NCBI GenBank assembly: GCA_030620095.1 | Contig: JAUTXW010000212.1 | Span: 1-64,000, forward strand | Reading direction: 5' to 3' | DNA length: 64,000 bases | Source: Kuschelorhynchus macadamiae | Taxonomy: Eukaryota > Arthropoda > Insecta > Coleoptera > Curculionidae | Part shown: piece after piece, positions 25,701 through 40,700 of the stretch | How positions within the stretch are numbered: the stretch's first letter is position 1 | How the letters are laid out: every line of letters begins with the position of its first letter | Notes under the pieces: model-generated | Databases searched by the model: none | Seen by the model: the letters and a program-made list of their open reading frames with translations, nothing else | What the model was told of the DNA's origin: nothing | Translations under genes and position numbers: made by a program

Positions 25701-28700
25701 CCTATAACACCCTGTATATAAGCAAAACACTGTTACGTAAGAAATCATGGTTCTTGGGATTAGACCGTGTCAAAATGGAATCACTTTCCGACGTTTCGCC
25801 TTCGATTGCACGAGTCATCTTCAGGGATCTTCGCTTCACGAAATCGGAACACTGAATGAGCTGGGAGAGACCCAGGCCGACTATTTATAGTCGACTTGTG
25901 TTTACCGAAGCGTGACCCGGTGTAACGATCGGTTTCCACGTATGATGTATCTGTATTAAAATTGTTAGGATGCTTATAAATTTCAATAGATTCTCTAATT
26001 TTGCGTTTATAGAGTCCCGAGACCGTCCAGTTTCTCCAATATAAACATCACCACAGGAACAAGGAATTGCATATACTCCTACCGTTTGAAAAGGAATAAT
26101 GTCCTTTGGCAATCTCAAACATTGTCCAATTTTCTTGTGTGTGTTGGAGATTGTACGTATGTTGGACCAGCGAAGTAACCTTGCAATCTTGTCTGTGGTT
26201 CCGTGTATAAATGGAAGAACTACATTTCCTATCGGTAATTTCTTATAAGTATCATTTCGTGGAGTAAGATTATTATATTTTCTAATTGATCGTCTAATAT
26301 CATCAGTGCAATATCCATTCCCTCTTAAAGCTTAAGTCAGTTTCTCTGTTTCCGATTGTAAAGAATTTTGGTCACAAATCGCGAGAGCTCTGTAAACCAA
26401 TGAATTAATGACTGATTGCTTTTGTGCTGGATGATGATGGGAATTTGCATTTAAGTACCTGTTCGTATGCGTTGGTTTTTTATATACAGAGTGTCCTAAG
26501 GAACCATCCCCCTTTCCTTTGTACAAGAACATCTAGAAATTTCATGTTAGCATGTTGTTGATTTAGATGATCAAGAAACCCAGGGAGGTTTTCTGGACCA
26601 TGTGGTCATATTACAAAAGTGTCGTCTACTTCCATGAAGATATTGGGTACCACTGGTGACAGTGGAGATCCCATGGCTGCTCCTGAGGTTTGCTCATAGA
26701 AAGTTCCTTGAAAGACAAAATACGTTGATGTAAGACATGCTTCAATTAGATCAAGTGAGTTGCCAATACTATTATGGTGAAACAAGTCTGATATTATGGA
26801 AATTGAATCATTTATAGGCACATTCGTATACAGTGAATCTACATCGAAACTGACTAAGATATCTTTGGGATCTAATTAGATTGATTTAAGTTTTTCTACA
26901 AAATGCGTAGAGTTTCTAATATATGAATGTGTTTTTCCTGTAAAATTATTAGGAATATTTGAAAGATATTTACCAATTTTGTAACTAGGAGATCCTATTA
27001 CACTGACGATTGGTCGAAGTGGTACATTAACCTTATGTATTTTAGGTAGTCCGTAGAACCGCGGGATCCTTGAGCAGCTTGGCCTTAACATCTTCTCCTC
27101 TGTTGATAGGTTGGATGCATTTATAAGGTTGGTTACTCGTCTTTCAATTTTGTTGGTCGGGTCTACTTGGATCACTCTGTAGATGTTGTCGTCCAAAAGT
27201 AGTCGTATTTTCTTCACGTAATCTGTTTTGTCCATGACAACAGTGGCATTTCCCTTGTCAGCTAAAAGGACCAAAATGTCTGTATTGTTGTTTAATGTTT
27301 TTATTGCCGTTCTTTCCGCAGCCGATAGATTCGACTTAGGCGGGTTAGAATTTTTGATGATCTTCGCTGTTTCATACCTTATTGCGTCAGCTTCTTTTGC
27401 TAGAAGTCTTCTAATTGTCGCTTCAACAGATGATACTATATCTTCTACGGGTATGTCCTTTGTTGTAATTGCAAAGTTTTGACCTTTAGAGAGGACGGAT
27501 TGTTTTGCTTCAGCAAGGATTTTGGAAGATAAATTTAAAATGGTGTCCTGTAGCGGTTTTAGTGGTCTTCGGCTGTCTAGCAGTCCTTCGAACTTTTTCT
27601 GTTGCTTAATTGTAACTGCTTGAAGTATCCTTTCTGCTTGCGCATTAGTAATGTTATCGAGAGTTCTAAATGTTTGATATTAAGTATAAAAGCGAATTTT
27701 AAATGAACATTTAATAACATACGAGCGTTTATATCCAAATCACGTCGAGTAGCTTGTATCCTTTCTCTTACCAATGCCATACTGGGTCGTTTGTAGATGT
27801 TCCTTGCACTTTTTGATGTTATGTGGTGTTTCATCTGTAGAGATTTTGGTACTACGTCTTCATCTCGGCATCTAAGAAGAAAAGCTAGTTGGCAAAGTAG
27901 CTTTTTGTATGTATTGAATTGTAGTAGTTGTATGTATTGATGTAGAATCACTGTATACGAATGTCCCTATAAATGATTCAATTTCCATAATATCAGACTT
28001 GTTTCACCATAATAGTATTGACAACTCACTTTTAGATCTAATTGAAGCAATGTCTTACATCAACGTATTTTGTCTTTTAAGGAACTTTCTATGAGCAAAC
28101 CTCAGGAGCAGCCATGGGATCTCCACTGTCACCGGGGGTAGCCAATATCTTCATGGAAGCTTTTGAGGAGCAAGCCTTAGAGGGAATGGATATTGCACTG
28201 ATGATATCAGACGATCAATTAGAAAATATAATAATCCCAGTCCACGAAATGATACTAATAGGGAATTACCGATAGGAAATGTAGTTCTTCCATTTATACA
28301 CGGAACCACAGTGCGTACAATCTTCAACACACACAAGAAAAATTGACAATGTTTGAGATCGCCAAAGGACATTATTCCTTTTCAAACGGAAGGAGTATAT
28401 GCAATTCCTTGTTCCTGTGGTGATATTTATATTGGAGAAACTGGACGATCCATATTGACTAGGCTTAAGGAACATGAACGATGTATCAGAAAGAAACAAA
28501 CTGTACAATCTGTTGTATCTGAACACCAACATTCTACTGGGCATGTCATAAATGTAAAAGAAACCAAAGTTCTTGCATCAGTTTCGGGACTCTATAAACG
28601 CAAAATTAGAGAATCTATTGAAATTTATAAGCATCCTAACAATTTTAATAGAGATACGGGCTTCAGTCTACATCATACGTGGAAACCGATCGTTACACCA

Positions 28701-31700
28701 GGTCATGCTTCGGTAAACACAGGTCGACTATAAATAGCAGGGCTGGGTCTCTCCGAGCTCATTTAGTGTTCCGATCTCGTGAAGTGAAGATCCCTGAAGA
28801 TGCCTCGTGCAATCGAAGACGAAACGTCGGAAAGTGATTCCATTTTGACACGGTCTAATCCCAAGAACCATGATTTCTTAATTGACCACAGCCGTGAAAG
28901 CTTTCGTTCTATGAAAACACTGTTACAAAAAACAAGTTAAATATTGTGTATTATTTCTGGAATATTGGCCTACCATATAAAAATGATCATCGAAATCGGT
29001 AGAGAGGTTAAGAAAATATCGAACATCAAACTTTTCTTAGATATTTCATTATTCCCTAATTTTGACGAGAAGTGTATAATTTATTAATAATTAACAACCA
29101 TGCATGGCCTCTTCAGCTACAACACAAGCTTGCCGTTTTCATGGTTCGGCAACAAATCGAGCGGGGAAGACGGTGGAGTGGCAAAGATGTTGTGGGACGA
29201 TACGGTGGACATCAGCAATTGCGGCGCCATGTTGAAGCTACTGGGTACAGACAGAATCGATTTTTACGATTTCATTATGCCGTATTACAAATTTAGGTAA
29301 GGTTGGTATACATTTTTAGGCCCCTTAAGAGCATATAACTTTTTTATGGAGAACAAAGCGTGGGCATGACTGCAAAAACCAATTCATTCATTCATGGATT
29401 TTTATTCAAATTTTACTAGGTCATATGACCCTTAATTTTTGACCAAAGTTTGAAGTAAATCGGACAAATAGTTTTTTGGCTATGTGGCGAACAGGCAGAC
29501 GGACCGACAGACCGACGGAATTGGACTGTTTCTTAGGTTTCCTAAGATTGCCTTTTCAGTCCAATCTAATAACTGGACTAATAAGCAAATTCAAACATGT
29601 TTTAGTAACTCAACATAGGGCTGTCGTTCTGCGATCGATTTTTGCCAAGATCGACGTTGTTGGCGTATACATTCAAAATACAACCGTGAATGGATTCAGT
29701 CCTAAGAAATTAAAAAAAAAATAGAATAGACTTAAAAAAAGCACTAAAAATTAAAAAAAAAATGTATTTTTCTACATTGAAAATTTGATTTATAAAGTCG
29801 GCGTCAAAAAGATTGTTAGCTACTTAATCACAACCAGACGTTTAGATATTGAGTGTCTACATATACAGGGTTATTCACACAACCCGTTCATTAAAAGTTT
29901 TTGATGATGCCATTTAGATAAAAATTTCAACTTTTGGGATTAAGTTAAGGTCAAGGGGTACTTCTTTTTTGAAATATTTTTAACTTCCTGTCACTTCCGG
30001 TTTAACCGGAAGTTGATATCAACTTGCTTCTTTTAAATGGAACACCCTGTATTTTATGATATTTTTGGACTCTACGGAGAATTTTAATGCTATTTTATGT
30101 AGCATGTCCTATACCTAGGTTCGAGCGTTCTTAAGATACCTTGAACCAAAAATGAGCCTTCGGGATACCAAATTTTAAAATCTCATATTTTTGTAAGTTT
30201 TGAAGATATAATCTTCTTATTTTGCAGACGATCGGTAAATAATCTTAGGTTTCTATTTTTTTTATTGAATTTGTCTATATTCATACATGGTATCCTAAAT
30301 TCAGCGGCAAACATTCACATTTTCAAAGCCGCTAAAGTCCGTTTTTTTAAATGGGACACCCTATAACTTTATGCATTATGTGCTGGTGCCCCATCTAATT
30401 GATATCAATAATTTTGTAGCTCACCAATAGGAATTTCTTCTATAAATTCAGAAACCGTCCCTCGTAGAATTTCCAAATACTTATCACTGTTTAAATTGTC
30501 TTCATAAATACAGTACCGCACCTGATCATTTAATACTATACCGAAAACATTGAAGCTAAACCTCTCTTGAGAACCGTTTCGCGTAAAGCGTGCGGATTTT
30601 CTGCTGCCCAGAAATGTTCGTTTCTTCTATTTGTGATTCCTTCTCTAGAAAATTTCGCTTCATCGGTCCAAAATATTTTTGAAAGGAATTGAGGGTCCTC
30701 TTGAATTTTCAAAAACATGCGCAAAATTCTACTCGTCGGACGTCATCACCAGGTCTCAAGGCTTGCACGTTTTGGAAGGAATAAGGGTGCATATGATGTT
30801 CGCTCAAGATTCTTTGGACAGATGAAGAAGAAATTCCCAAATCGTTTTCTGCAGACGGTATTGAACTTTGCGGGTTTGGGTGGAAATAAGCTAATGTGTT
30901 TATTACGTTATCCTCGGCATTTGTCACTGATTTCGGAACATTTTTTTGTAACTTTAACCTTGCCAAAACGCAAATAGTTCGTTTCAATCCTCTTGAATTT
31001 TGACTTGTTCATTGCCGGCAAATCAGGGTGGCGTTCATTAAACACACGACACATTCTCTCCAAAATTTTATAACATTCTCCATGAATATAAAATAGATTG
31101 AGGATATCGGCGTTTGAGTATTCTTATATTCGATTTAGAAGATTTAGTTTATCACTGACAGCTTTCGATAAATAACGCATACTAATCATCTGTCATATTG
31201 GATATTGGATCTAAATTGTTTTTCCTTGGCTCACCATTGGAACATGTAAACATTTAAGCAAATACATACGATATTTTTATAAAACCCAATTATTTCGAAA
31301 ATGGTTATGAATAGGTATAGGGAACCTTAATACAGTTCGATAGACAATGAAATTCTACATTTGATAGTGCATAAAGTTATAGGGTGTCCCATTTAAAAAA
31401 ACGGACTTTAGCGGCTTTGAAAATGTGAGTGTTTGCCGCTGAATTTAGGACACCCTGTGTAAAAATAGACAAATTCAATAAAAAAAATAGAAACCTAAGA
31501 TTATTTACCGATCGTCTGCAAAATATGAAGATTATATCTTCAAAACTATACGAGATTTTAAAATTTAGGCTCATTTTCGGTTCAAAGTCAAATATCTTAA
31601 GAACGCTTGAACCTAGGTATAGGACATGCTACATAAAATAGCATTAAAATTCTCCGTAGAATCCAAAAATATCATAAAATACAGGGTGTTCTATTTAAAA

Positions 31701-34700
31701 TAAGCAAGTTGATACCAACTTCCGGTTAAGCCGGAAGTGACAGGAAGTTGAAAATATTTCAAAAAAGAAGTACCCCTTGACCTTACCTTAATCCCAAAAT
31801 TTGAAATTTTTATCTAAATAGCATTATCAAAAACTTTCAATGAACGGGTTGCGCGAATAATCCTGTATACTACTTTAAATGGACACTATTTTTTAAAGAG
31901 TGTATTCGGTATGACACTGGACGCCACAAAAAGCTCGGCACGTAAACATATAACTTGTTTTTTTGTTCGGTAAGTTAAAAAATAAAAAAGTTACAAGTGT
32001 TTAAAATGTGGACAAGTTAAAATAATAACCCTGTACATTCATAAAAAAATACATAGGGTCAACTCGATAACTTCCTTCTTTTTTTAAATCGGTTAAAAAT
32101 AGAACTTATTTAAAATACTAATTCGTATCAGCACAATGCATAAGCATAAAATTATTGTCATAATTATTTTTAGGTCTTGCTTCTACTTTCGCAACCCGGG
32201 AGGGGTCAAACCGAATTTCAAGGAAGTTTTAAAACCATTCGCACGCCAAACTTGGTTCGTAATCCTCTACGTGACGGGGATCGTGTGCTTCTGCATCGAA
32301 ATCGCGTATTTCGTCGAGAGGAGGTACAGCAATATCCAAAATGTGGCTTGGTTTCGGTCCCTATTCATCGTCGTCGCAGTATTTTCGCAACAAGGTAAGG
32401 CATCAATCAACAAACAACTCGATAAAACCATAGTAAATTATGAGAATTATTATTTACTTTGGACGTCGGTAAGGGGAGGAGGAGGGAAAATAATAAGATG
32501 CATTTGTTAAAGGACATATGTGGTAAAAGTGACTTTTTATGTTATGAGACAGACCACATAAAAGTGTCAATGTCAAAAATCATTCTAAACGTCAGTTAAA
32601 TTTATTACGTGATTAAAAGTTTTGTGCAACCGGCTAAAATGCTAAAAAACGCGTATTGAAACAATTTTTTCAACACATGTGTTAAAAATGTTTTTCGCAC
32701 TATTGCGATAAGACTTTTATAGTACTAATTTTTCGCACTCATTCACTTTGTAAGAAATAATATAAAAAAAAACATTAGTAATTGTTAAAACTGCCTATTT
32801 AGTATAAATATTAAATACACAATTACTAATATTTGAGATATTACTGGATACTTTTATAGAGCTATCCATTAATACAATATGTGCTCTTTTCTTTCCATTT
32901 TTTGCTGAAATTTTCTTCTTTTTTGCACTGAATGTTCAACTTACCCTTCAGCTACTGCATTACACTTCTATCCACCGCGCCCCTTTATCGTACATAAATC
33001 AGCTCCCAAATCTGCTAAAAAAGATGCAGATGTTATATATTAAACGACAGGCAACATTGTTTTCGGAGAGGCATGTCTACGGAAACTGGGTGCATTGATC
33101 TTGTACAGTATATTTCTAATAAGATGGACAAAGGTAAATTTGTAATTACGTAGTCTTTTGACTTGACACGTACATTCGACACTGTTGATAAACAGTTTGT
33201 CTCTGCTAAACTAGACGCCCTAGGACTACGTGGTAATATAAACGCATTTATAGTTTCATTTTTGACTGACAGAAAATTTTCTGTAAAAATTAAAAATGTA
33301 ATGTCGTCTGATTTTAATCAGAATATTGCACACCTTAGGGAAGTATCTTAGGTCCCCTGATTTTCCTACTTTTCATTCATAATCTTCCTGACTATATAAG
33401 TCAGGGCCAGGTTTTTCTATATGCAGATGATACTACTTTCGTAGTATCCGATATGTCAGAAAGTCACTTAAAAAATAAAATCAACACTGTACTAAATGAG
33501 TTTTCTAAATGGTCCTTTGCTAATAAGCTAATGATTAACCATACCAAAACTGTAGCTATGAACTTAAGAACTATTCGTAGAGAACCTTGTGATATCAGCA
33601 TTTCCTTCGATGGTCATGATCTTGAGCTTTCCTCATGTGTTAGTTTCTTGGGTTTGTCTATGGATTGCCACCTTAATTGGAACATTCAGATCGACAATGT
33701 TTGTAAGAAGCTTAATAGGGGAGCTTACGTAATTTCTGGTCTGCGTAATTATGTTGAACATACAACAATTATTAATGTATATTATGCTTTCATATACTCT
33801 GCAATAGCTTATAACATAGTAGTGTGGAGTCAGGCCTCAGACATAGAGAGATTATTTATAATACAAAAAAGAATTGTTAGAATTATTTTTAGTATAACTT
33901 TTAAAACATCTTGCAGAGAGACATTCAGGTCGTATAAACTTTTGACAGTTGCTTCAATTTATCTCTTAAAATTATTATCATATATCCATCGAAATAAAAA
34001 TAACTTCTGCTTTGACAAGCATAACTTAAATATTTATAAAAAATCACCAGTAAAATTTATAATATGTTACCTTATAACATTAAAGCAATAGATTGTCAAA
34101 ATAAATTCAAAAATAAAATTAAAAGCTTACTTTTATCACAGACTTTTTACACCACAGATGAATTTTCACTTTTTTGAGGAATAGCCCATCATAATATGCA
34201 AACTGAAAAGCTCTTTTTTCCTTGTTTTGTTGAACACCGCACTGAAGAACGGATTTTAACTCGAGGAAAAATTATATACTATGTTTTGTGATCTATATTT
34301 AGATATATCTGTTGTTAGTTTATATTAGGTGCTTGTCATATGTCAATTTACATTTCTATTTGACGTGTTTCTTTCTATATTTATAGTGCTCGAAACCAAA
34401 TACAAAATTTGAATTTGAATTTGAATTTGGTTAAATAGAGCTTGTACCATCTCTATAGGCAACAGAAAGGCTTGTATGTGTATTTTCTATACTACCTTGA
34501 GTGATGGTCAATTCTCAAGGCTGTTCAACTTTTGTATTTGAAATGCAAATTTTCATAAATCCTTGCTTATCTTCTGCATCTATTGTATTCATGTACGAAA
34601 TAGTTATCAATTTTAGGAATACCAAAACAATTATAATTATTAGTCTATACTATGCTTTTATATATAGTCGCCTAAATTTCGCATCAGTGGTTTGGAACCC

Positions 34701-37700
34701 TCAATACTCCGTCTATCAACAAAGACTAGAAAGCATTCAATATAGATTTTTAAGATTCCTTTCACGTAAAACAGATGTGATTATAGTACAAAGTAACTAC
34801 GAATCTATACGTCGGAAATTTTCAATAATTTCTTTCTATGGAAGAAGAATGATATCTGACCTATTAATGGTTTATAAACTTCTGAAGGATATAAACTGCT
34901 CGTCATAAAAAACGTAACACCTGGTTTTTTGGGCAATATTTGAAAGGCCATATTTCGAAAAGTACTTAATTGATTTTGAAAAACTTTGCAAAATCTGAAA
35001 AGTTGATTCGTTGGCTCACATGACTAATTTTGGGAATACGCTATTTGTGATATAGCATATAATACAGGGTGTTAAATAAAGAGATGTTTTTTTTCCTAAA
35101 TTTCATGTCATCCCCATTTATAGGAGAGTTGAGTTAGAGAGTCGCAATAATTTTTCATATTAACAGTAGGTCAATACCTCGGGACGTTTTCGAGATTTTG
35201 TGGATATCTTAGCCTACTACGATTAAATGGCAATTTTTATAAAATTGTTGTTATTCTACAGTTTATTCTTAAAAATTTACAAAAAATCTTTTGCGCATGC
35301 TGTAATTCAAGTTCTCTACTTTAACGAATCACCTTGTATACGTAAACTTATAGCACATGATCTGTCTTAAAACGTAACAATAGATTTTGTAATTTGTAAA
35401 TTTTTAACACTAACTAACTGCAGAGTAACGATAATTTCATAGAAATTGCCATATAATCGTAGTAGGCTATTGATACGCATTTTTGGTTTGTTTTGTGAAT
35501 AAACGCTACACGTTCACCAGACATAAAAAGTTATTCAAATCTTTATAACAAAATTTATCCAACAATGGTTCGTTTTGGGGATCGTGAAATGACAAACATT
35601 ATAAGGTAAGTGTATTTTATTCACTTTTTTAAAAAAAAATGTAAAAATTCCTAAAACATTCATATTTATTGTATGTTTTAGACTGCATCAGCGTGGGATG
35701 TCTTTTCGGGGCATTGCTGACATCATGGGTTCAACACCAACATCCATATACAGGGCAATTGAACGTCACACAATACACGGGACCTCTGCTTACCGCAACA
35801 TTGGACGCAGTGGCCGCGGCAGGGTAATGAACCTACGTCAGAACCGCCTTATAAGGATGTCTGTGCGCCGTTGTCCTACCCTCAATGCAACCAAGATCAA
35901 CAGGGGACTTCGAGAAGCCACCGGCGTGGAAGTTTCATCAGCAACAGTTCGTAGAAGATTGCACGAATATGGCCTACATGCTAGACGAAGGGCTGCCTGC
36001 CCTCTTTTGCTTGCTGTTCACCGGGCTGCCAGAAGGAGATGGGCACGTGAACATGCGAATTGGGGAATAGCCGAATGGAATAGGTGCATGTTTACTGATG
36101 AATGTAGGTTTAATATGCATGAAAGTGATTTCATTTTGGTATGGAGAGAAAGGAATAAACGGTATGTAGAAGAAAATATGGAAGCTAGAGTAGCATTTGG
36201 AGGTGGTGGGATTACTGTATGGGGCGGTGTGATGCAGAATGGTAAGACTGACTTAGTAGTGTTGATAGGAGAAGGTATGAATGCTGAGATATATAGAGAA
36301 AGATGCTTAAATGAGATTGTTGTTCCTTTCGCTCAAAATTTCGGGAATGTTTTTATACTGATAGACGATAATGCTCGTCCGCACAGAGCAAGAGTCGTTC
36401 AAGAATTTTTGAGGGAGAACAACAACATTGAACGAATAGAATGGCCTGCTCGATCTCCTGATATGAATATTATAGAGCATGTATGGAATAGGATGAAACT
36501 GAAGATAAATGCAGGTGAGTATGTAATAAACAATTTGAATGATTTGGCAAATGCAATGCGGTCACAATAGGAAGCTATTCCTCAAGATTTTATTGCAGAC
36601 TTGGTAAACAGCATGCCAAATAGGGTAGCAGACGTTCTACGTGTAGGCGGTAGGCCAACAAAATATTAATTCTCTTTGTTGCTTTAACGTGACAATATGG
36701 TTTCGTTATTTTGTTTAAATCATTTATTAAATTATCATTTAAATTAAATTAAGTTACAAAAGATTTTTGTAAATTTTTAAGAATAAACTGTAGAATAACA
36801 AGAATTTTATAAAAATTGCCATATAATCGTAGTAGGCTAAGATATCCACAAAATCTCGAAAACGTCTCGAGGTATTGACCTACTGTTAATATGAAAAATT
36901 ATTGACTCTCTAACTCAACTCTCCTATAAATGGGGATGACATGAAATTTAGGAAGAAAAATATCTCTTTATTTAACACCCTGTATTATATGCTATATCAC
37001 AAATAGCGTATTCCCAAAATTAGTCATGTGAGCCAACGAATCAGCTTTTCAGATTTTGCAAAGTTTTTCAAAATCAATTAAGTACTTTTCGAAATATGGC
37101 CTTTCAAATATTGCCCAAAAAACTAGGTGTTACGTTTTTTATGACGAGCAGTTTAGTTGACTCCAATAAGTCGAAGTCCAAATTAAATTTTGTATTACCA
37201 ATTACAGATTTAAGGCAACATAATACCTTTGAGATTTCTCTTAGAAGTCCAAGTTCTGGATAAACTCTCCCATTTGCAGGATGAGTCGTACATTTAATAG
37301 ATACTGTCAGGTCATGGAAGTGTTCAATATGTCTATGATTGGGTTTAAAAAATGTGTTAAATGCCTAGTGCAATATGTATTGGTTTTATGTTATATAATA
37401 GATATTTACGATAAAAACAAATTACCTCTGTCACTTAACTATACCATAGCAACCAAGTAACTTAAGTTTTTGTTAGAAAACATTATAGAATAGTGCTGCC
37501 AAACACATAAGCGATTCAGATCTTCCATCCGACAGCTTTTCATCTTGAGAGCACTATGGGTTCGGGGGTAAATGAAAAATAATTTTATTAAATTAACTTT
37601 GATGTTAGATATTGGAATTTAATTATTAAATTTTGGTATATTCTTTAAAATCAAAAGTAAATCTTAAAAAAAAAATACATTACATAATCCAAGTAGACTA

Positions 37701-40700
37701 CTAAAAGGGCACCACGCTGTATTTTTTTATATATTTATTAAAGGAAAACTGCGAAACCAAAATAAATAAACTTTAGCCTAAGCTAGCCTAGCTAGCAAAA
37801 AAAAACTGAAATAAAAATTAGGTGAGTGTAGGCAGGATAAATGAAAATATGAGGTAAATTTTCTATACTTACGACACCATATATTAAATAGCAAATGTAC
37901 AATTTAAATAAGATAATTCAAAATAGGTAAAAAAAGGAATTTAATATGCCAATATTTTCATAACGAAAATTAAATAAGCCCCATAGTCGACCATAGTTCA
38001 CATAACTCATTAATAATTTTAACACCTTTAATTATTGTTACATAAATGAAAGTGAGAAAGAAATAGTTAATTATCTGGTTCACTTTTAAATAGCATAAAT
38101 CGTTTAAACTGTAAATCAAATGTAAAAATGTTTAATATTAAATAATGCTTGTAGTAAAAAAAATTAATAAAAACATATTTTTTGAAAAAAAATTTATTAG
38201 CTATAAAAATTTAATGGAACTGACTAATATCCTAAACATACATTACTAAGGGTTCAATTCAACGAGTTTCCATGCTGGTCTTACCAATGAATATACAGGG
38301 TGTTAAAAATGGAGAGCAAAACAAACCGAACTTTAAATGTAAAAATCTCCTGTTTTTCAAATGGAACACCCTGTATATTTTTATTTCATCTGATTCAGCG
38401 TGCAATTACCTATCATTACTCATATATATGTACTATACCTAAAATGAACAGTTTCGATTTTATTAGCCGTTTTCTGATTTGACTATTTTTTTTTAATATA
38501 AGTGAACAGATGAAATGGGCTAAAATAAAAATGTCGGCAACTAAGCCTTATTCTCATTTCCTTAACACAGACAGCGACTATAAATAATGTTAGAAAACAC
38601 AAATAAAAGTGAAATATGTAATTTATGTTCTTATTGTTTAATGTTTACGAAAATAAGGGAGAGACAAAAAAAATATCTTGTGCCACACGGTATCACTAAT
38701 AACTAACTGAGTATTAAACATGATTAGAACCGATTATAAAAAATTTTCAATATGTACACCGTCCATTGCGATACATCAAGTGTAAATAGCCTCCATTTTT
38801 CGAATAGCGTTCCTTACCGAATTAGATGCATTAAAATTATTGATCTCTTCCCTAATTTTTATTTTTAGCTCATTTCTATTATTAGATCTATTTTTATAAA
38901 CTTTATGTGCACCCCACAAAAAGTAGTCTAAAGGGCTTAAATCAGGGCTTCGTGGTGGCCAGGATATTAAACCATGTCTTCCTAGCCACAATGGAAAATG
39001 TTGATTAAGGGAATTTACTACTCGTGCAACCGTGTGGTAAAGGGCGCTATCCTGCTGAAAAATGATATTTTCTCGAATATTTGCTGGCAAGTCGTTGATA
39101 AGGGGCATGATTTCATTCCTAAGCAGCTCCAAGTATCTTTCGCCATTTAACGACCTGTCAAAAAATATTGGTCCAATAATACGGTCGCAAATGATTCCGC
39201 ACCACACATTTACGGTTTGACGGCCTTCCAGGGATGTCAGGACTTCAAGGGCTGCATCAAAACATCAATGCATCTTCGTCTCACCTTACATATGGATATG
39301 GATTTTAAGTAGATACAAGCTATTATTAAAATTCATAAGGCGACATGCATCCTATTGGTTAACAGATTCACTTTCGTTACTTCAATACATTAATAGAAAC
39401 AAGGTGGCACAAACACTTTGAATTAATTATTGATATTTGAAATTTAATATTAATAAAGGAGTACAGTAGAAAACTGCGTACGTAAACGGAACAAAAGGAA
39501 ATGCACTAAAAAATTAAGTATGTGTTCAACGATAATTATTACAGATTAAGGTCTTATACACGGAAAGAAAATGCAAAAGAAAATGAAAATCATGAATTAA
39601 TCATCAAAAGTGTAATGAGGATCTTCATCACTAAATTCCAAATCTTCATGTATGGTACCATCTTCAGGACACATAGATGTTAATATAGGGTCTGAACTAA
39701 GAAGCAACCTTTTATAAATGTTAGCATTGGAAGCTTCACGGGTAATTTTCCTAGAAAAATTTTCTCTGAATTTCTTGAAATGCTTGTTACGGCTTTCTGC
39801 AGTCTCTTCTGAGAGCTGCCCTATGGGCAAGAGTGCATTTTCTATTATTTCTCCTCCGTGTAACAAAACTTTGTGAACTGTTGGAGGCATAGGATACCAT
39901 CCATATAGTTCCACATATAGTTTGGCTGTTTCTAAAGTAAATTGTTTGAATAATTCTGTATTTATTTTGTTACCAATGTTGACGCCTGTTATTGTGCTAT
40001 ATAATTCACAGTTTTCAAAAAATCTACGAGATAAATTACCATTGTTTGTGTTTCCAAACCCTGCCTTAGGTACATCCACAATCATTCCGCATTCGTTCCT
40101 AAATTGAGTTTGAATTTTTTTCTTTGTTTCTTGAACTAATTCCTTTTCTGCGGTGTTTCTTGTTTGCCACTTTGCTATAGGTATTTTGTAAGAAAGGTGT
40201 AAAATACTGTCGAAGAAGCGAATGCGGGCGTGTAGGATTGATATGCCAAATTTAAAATTATCTTGTGTTATTGGTCTTAAAATTACTTTATCCAAATTAT
40301 TAAAATCCTTACAGATAGCCCCGCATATATAACATTTCTGAGTGGAAGTGGTATTTGTCAGAGAGTTACAAACTTTGCCATCCACCATAGCGAATGACAA
40401 AGAATGATAAACAAAAATTAGCAAATTACTTTTGATCATACTTGTCGGCAAAAGAGATTTGATTTGATTATCGATATGATTAAATTCAGCTTTAGTTTCT
40501 TCAACTGTCTCGCGTACAAATCTAAATCTTATTGGTCTGCAAAACCTGGGTGAACCCGGTCTTGGATTTTGCCAAATAATTTTTTTTTAGGTTTAGATTT
40601 AACAAAAAGTTGAAAAGGTACAAATAAGCTTAAAAATAAGTGTGCATCGTTAATGGTGTGAACTTTAAATTTTTGATTATACTGATTTTGAGCCGAACCA

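Larger units (their letters stand above)
25737..28913. mobile_element. Penelope inverted pair flanked by a 13-bp target duplication
   Basis: AAAACACTGTTAC occurs at 25724-25736 and 28914-28926. Between them, one Penelope copy lies on the minus strand (25737 to about 27950) and a shorter one on the plus strand (about 27943 to 28913). The outer 200 bp of each are reverse complements of each other (for example ATCATGGTTCTTGGGATTAG near 25746 and its complement near 28860). Variable-length target duplications are normal for Penelope elements. Confidence 0.82.
34894..37153 (+). mobile_element. Tc1-like DD35E element in a LINE, TA target duplication
   Basis: AACTGCTCGTCATAAAAAAC (34894) is mirrored at 37153; the arms match for about 390 bp. 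TA occurs at 34892-34893 and 37154-37155. Dropping the 2260-bp element plus one TA rejoins the LINE frame as YKLLKD-IVDSNKSKSK. This is the cleanest Tc1-type insertion in the window. Confidence 0.93.

Noticed and set aside
29100..29300. ATG-initiated frame taken as a separate small protein
   Set aside because: It is receptor exon d read with part of its upstream intron. The acceptor at 29115-29116 and the phase match define the true exon.
35885..36070. Alternative frame over the DD35E transposase
   Set aside because: Shadow of the main transposase frame, which has all catalytic motifs.
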